Source: Phycisphaerales bacterium (GTDB lineage: Bacteria; Planctomycetota; Phycisphaerae; SM23-33). From it: a stretch of DNA of 13,555 bases. The translations under genes were made by a program, and so were the position numbers. Shown here one piece after another: positions 13,491 to 13,555 of this stretch. The DNA lies in assembly GCA_003171235.1 (NCBI GenBank), contig PMYM01000068.1:272-13826 (forward strand). Reading direction: 5' to 3'. The notes beneath the pieces are model-generated. The model searched no databases. It saw only the letters and a program-made list of their open reading frames with translations, and had not been told where the DNA came from. The number at the start of each line of letters is the position of its first letter. The first letter of the stretch is position 1.

Positions 13491-13555
13491 CGGCAGGGTT
13501 TTGCCGAGTCTAGGAGCTCTAACAGAACTACGCGGAGTCGCGTTGCGGCCAAAAC

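Noticed and set aside
13491..13506. A terminator after the CBM9-like gene
   Set aside because: CGGCA and TGCCG form only a 5-bp stem and no T tract follows.

Overview
The window looks like chromosomal DNA of a GC-rich environmental bacterium, most likely a planctomycete of the Phycisphaerae type. This is inferred from the gene families and from the many palindromic intergenic repeats; no marker gene proves it. The families are a DUF4091/GH123-like secreted glycosidase, a URO-D-like protein beside a Gfo/Idh/MocA oxidoreductase, a CBM9-like lipoprotein, an ST7-like TPR protein, a DUF62 protein and a variant transaldolase. The one tRNA does not encode its CCA end.

Left part (1-2400). The N-terminal 128 codons of a DUF3644 protein with a HEPN-type RNKIEH motif run off the left edge on the minus strand. 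Next come a minus-strand DUF62 SAM hydrolase/hydroxide adenosyltransferase and, divergently, a protein-L-isoaspartate methyltransferase (pcm). The two are separated by a degenerate AAGCCTG-type inverted repeat that reaches both start regions. A tRNA-Ala(GGC) with a candidate promoter and a very strong intrinsic terminator follows.

Middle part (2400-7800), all minus strand: a UPF0158 protein downstream of a large ST7-like TPR protein (a probable two-gene operon), a small two-helix membrane protein, a transaldolase-family enzyme with an altered active site and a long C-terminal extension, a gene-free gap with a perfect hairpin and a 17-bp tandem repeat, and a small exported protein of unknown function.

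Right part (7800-13555) reads as a carbohydrate-use locus. On the minus strand, Gfo/Idh/MocA oxidoreductase, URO-D-like protein and secreted DUF4091/GH123-like protein follow one another with hairpin repeats in each gap. Divergently, after a 762-base gap, lies a CBM9-like lipoprotein. A plausible picture is an envelope-attached carbohydrate-binding protein and an exported glycosidase acting outside, with the oxidoreductase and URO-D-like protein acting on products inside; the substrate cannot be told from sequence.

The most unusual structure is in the non-coding DNA. There are several unrelated palindromic repeat families, including a roughly 294-bp element bounded by near-perfect inverted arms and a hairpin at each end (12304-12597), and a pair of nested palindromes (10897-10957) just upstream of the URO-D-like gene. 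They resemble REP/REPIN or MITE elements, and no transposase for them is present here. I found no clear new multi-gene system; the HEPN-type gene cut by the left edge is the best lead toward a defence function.
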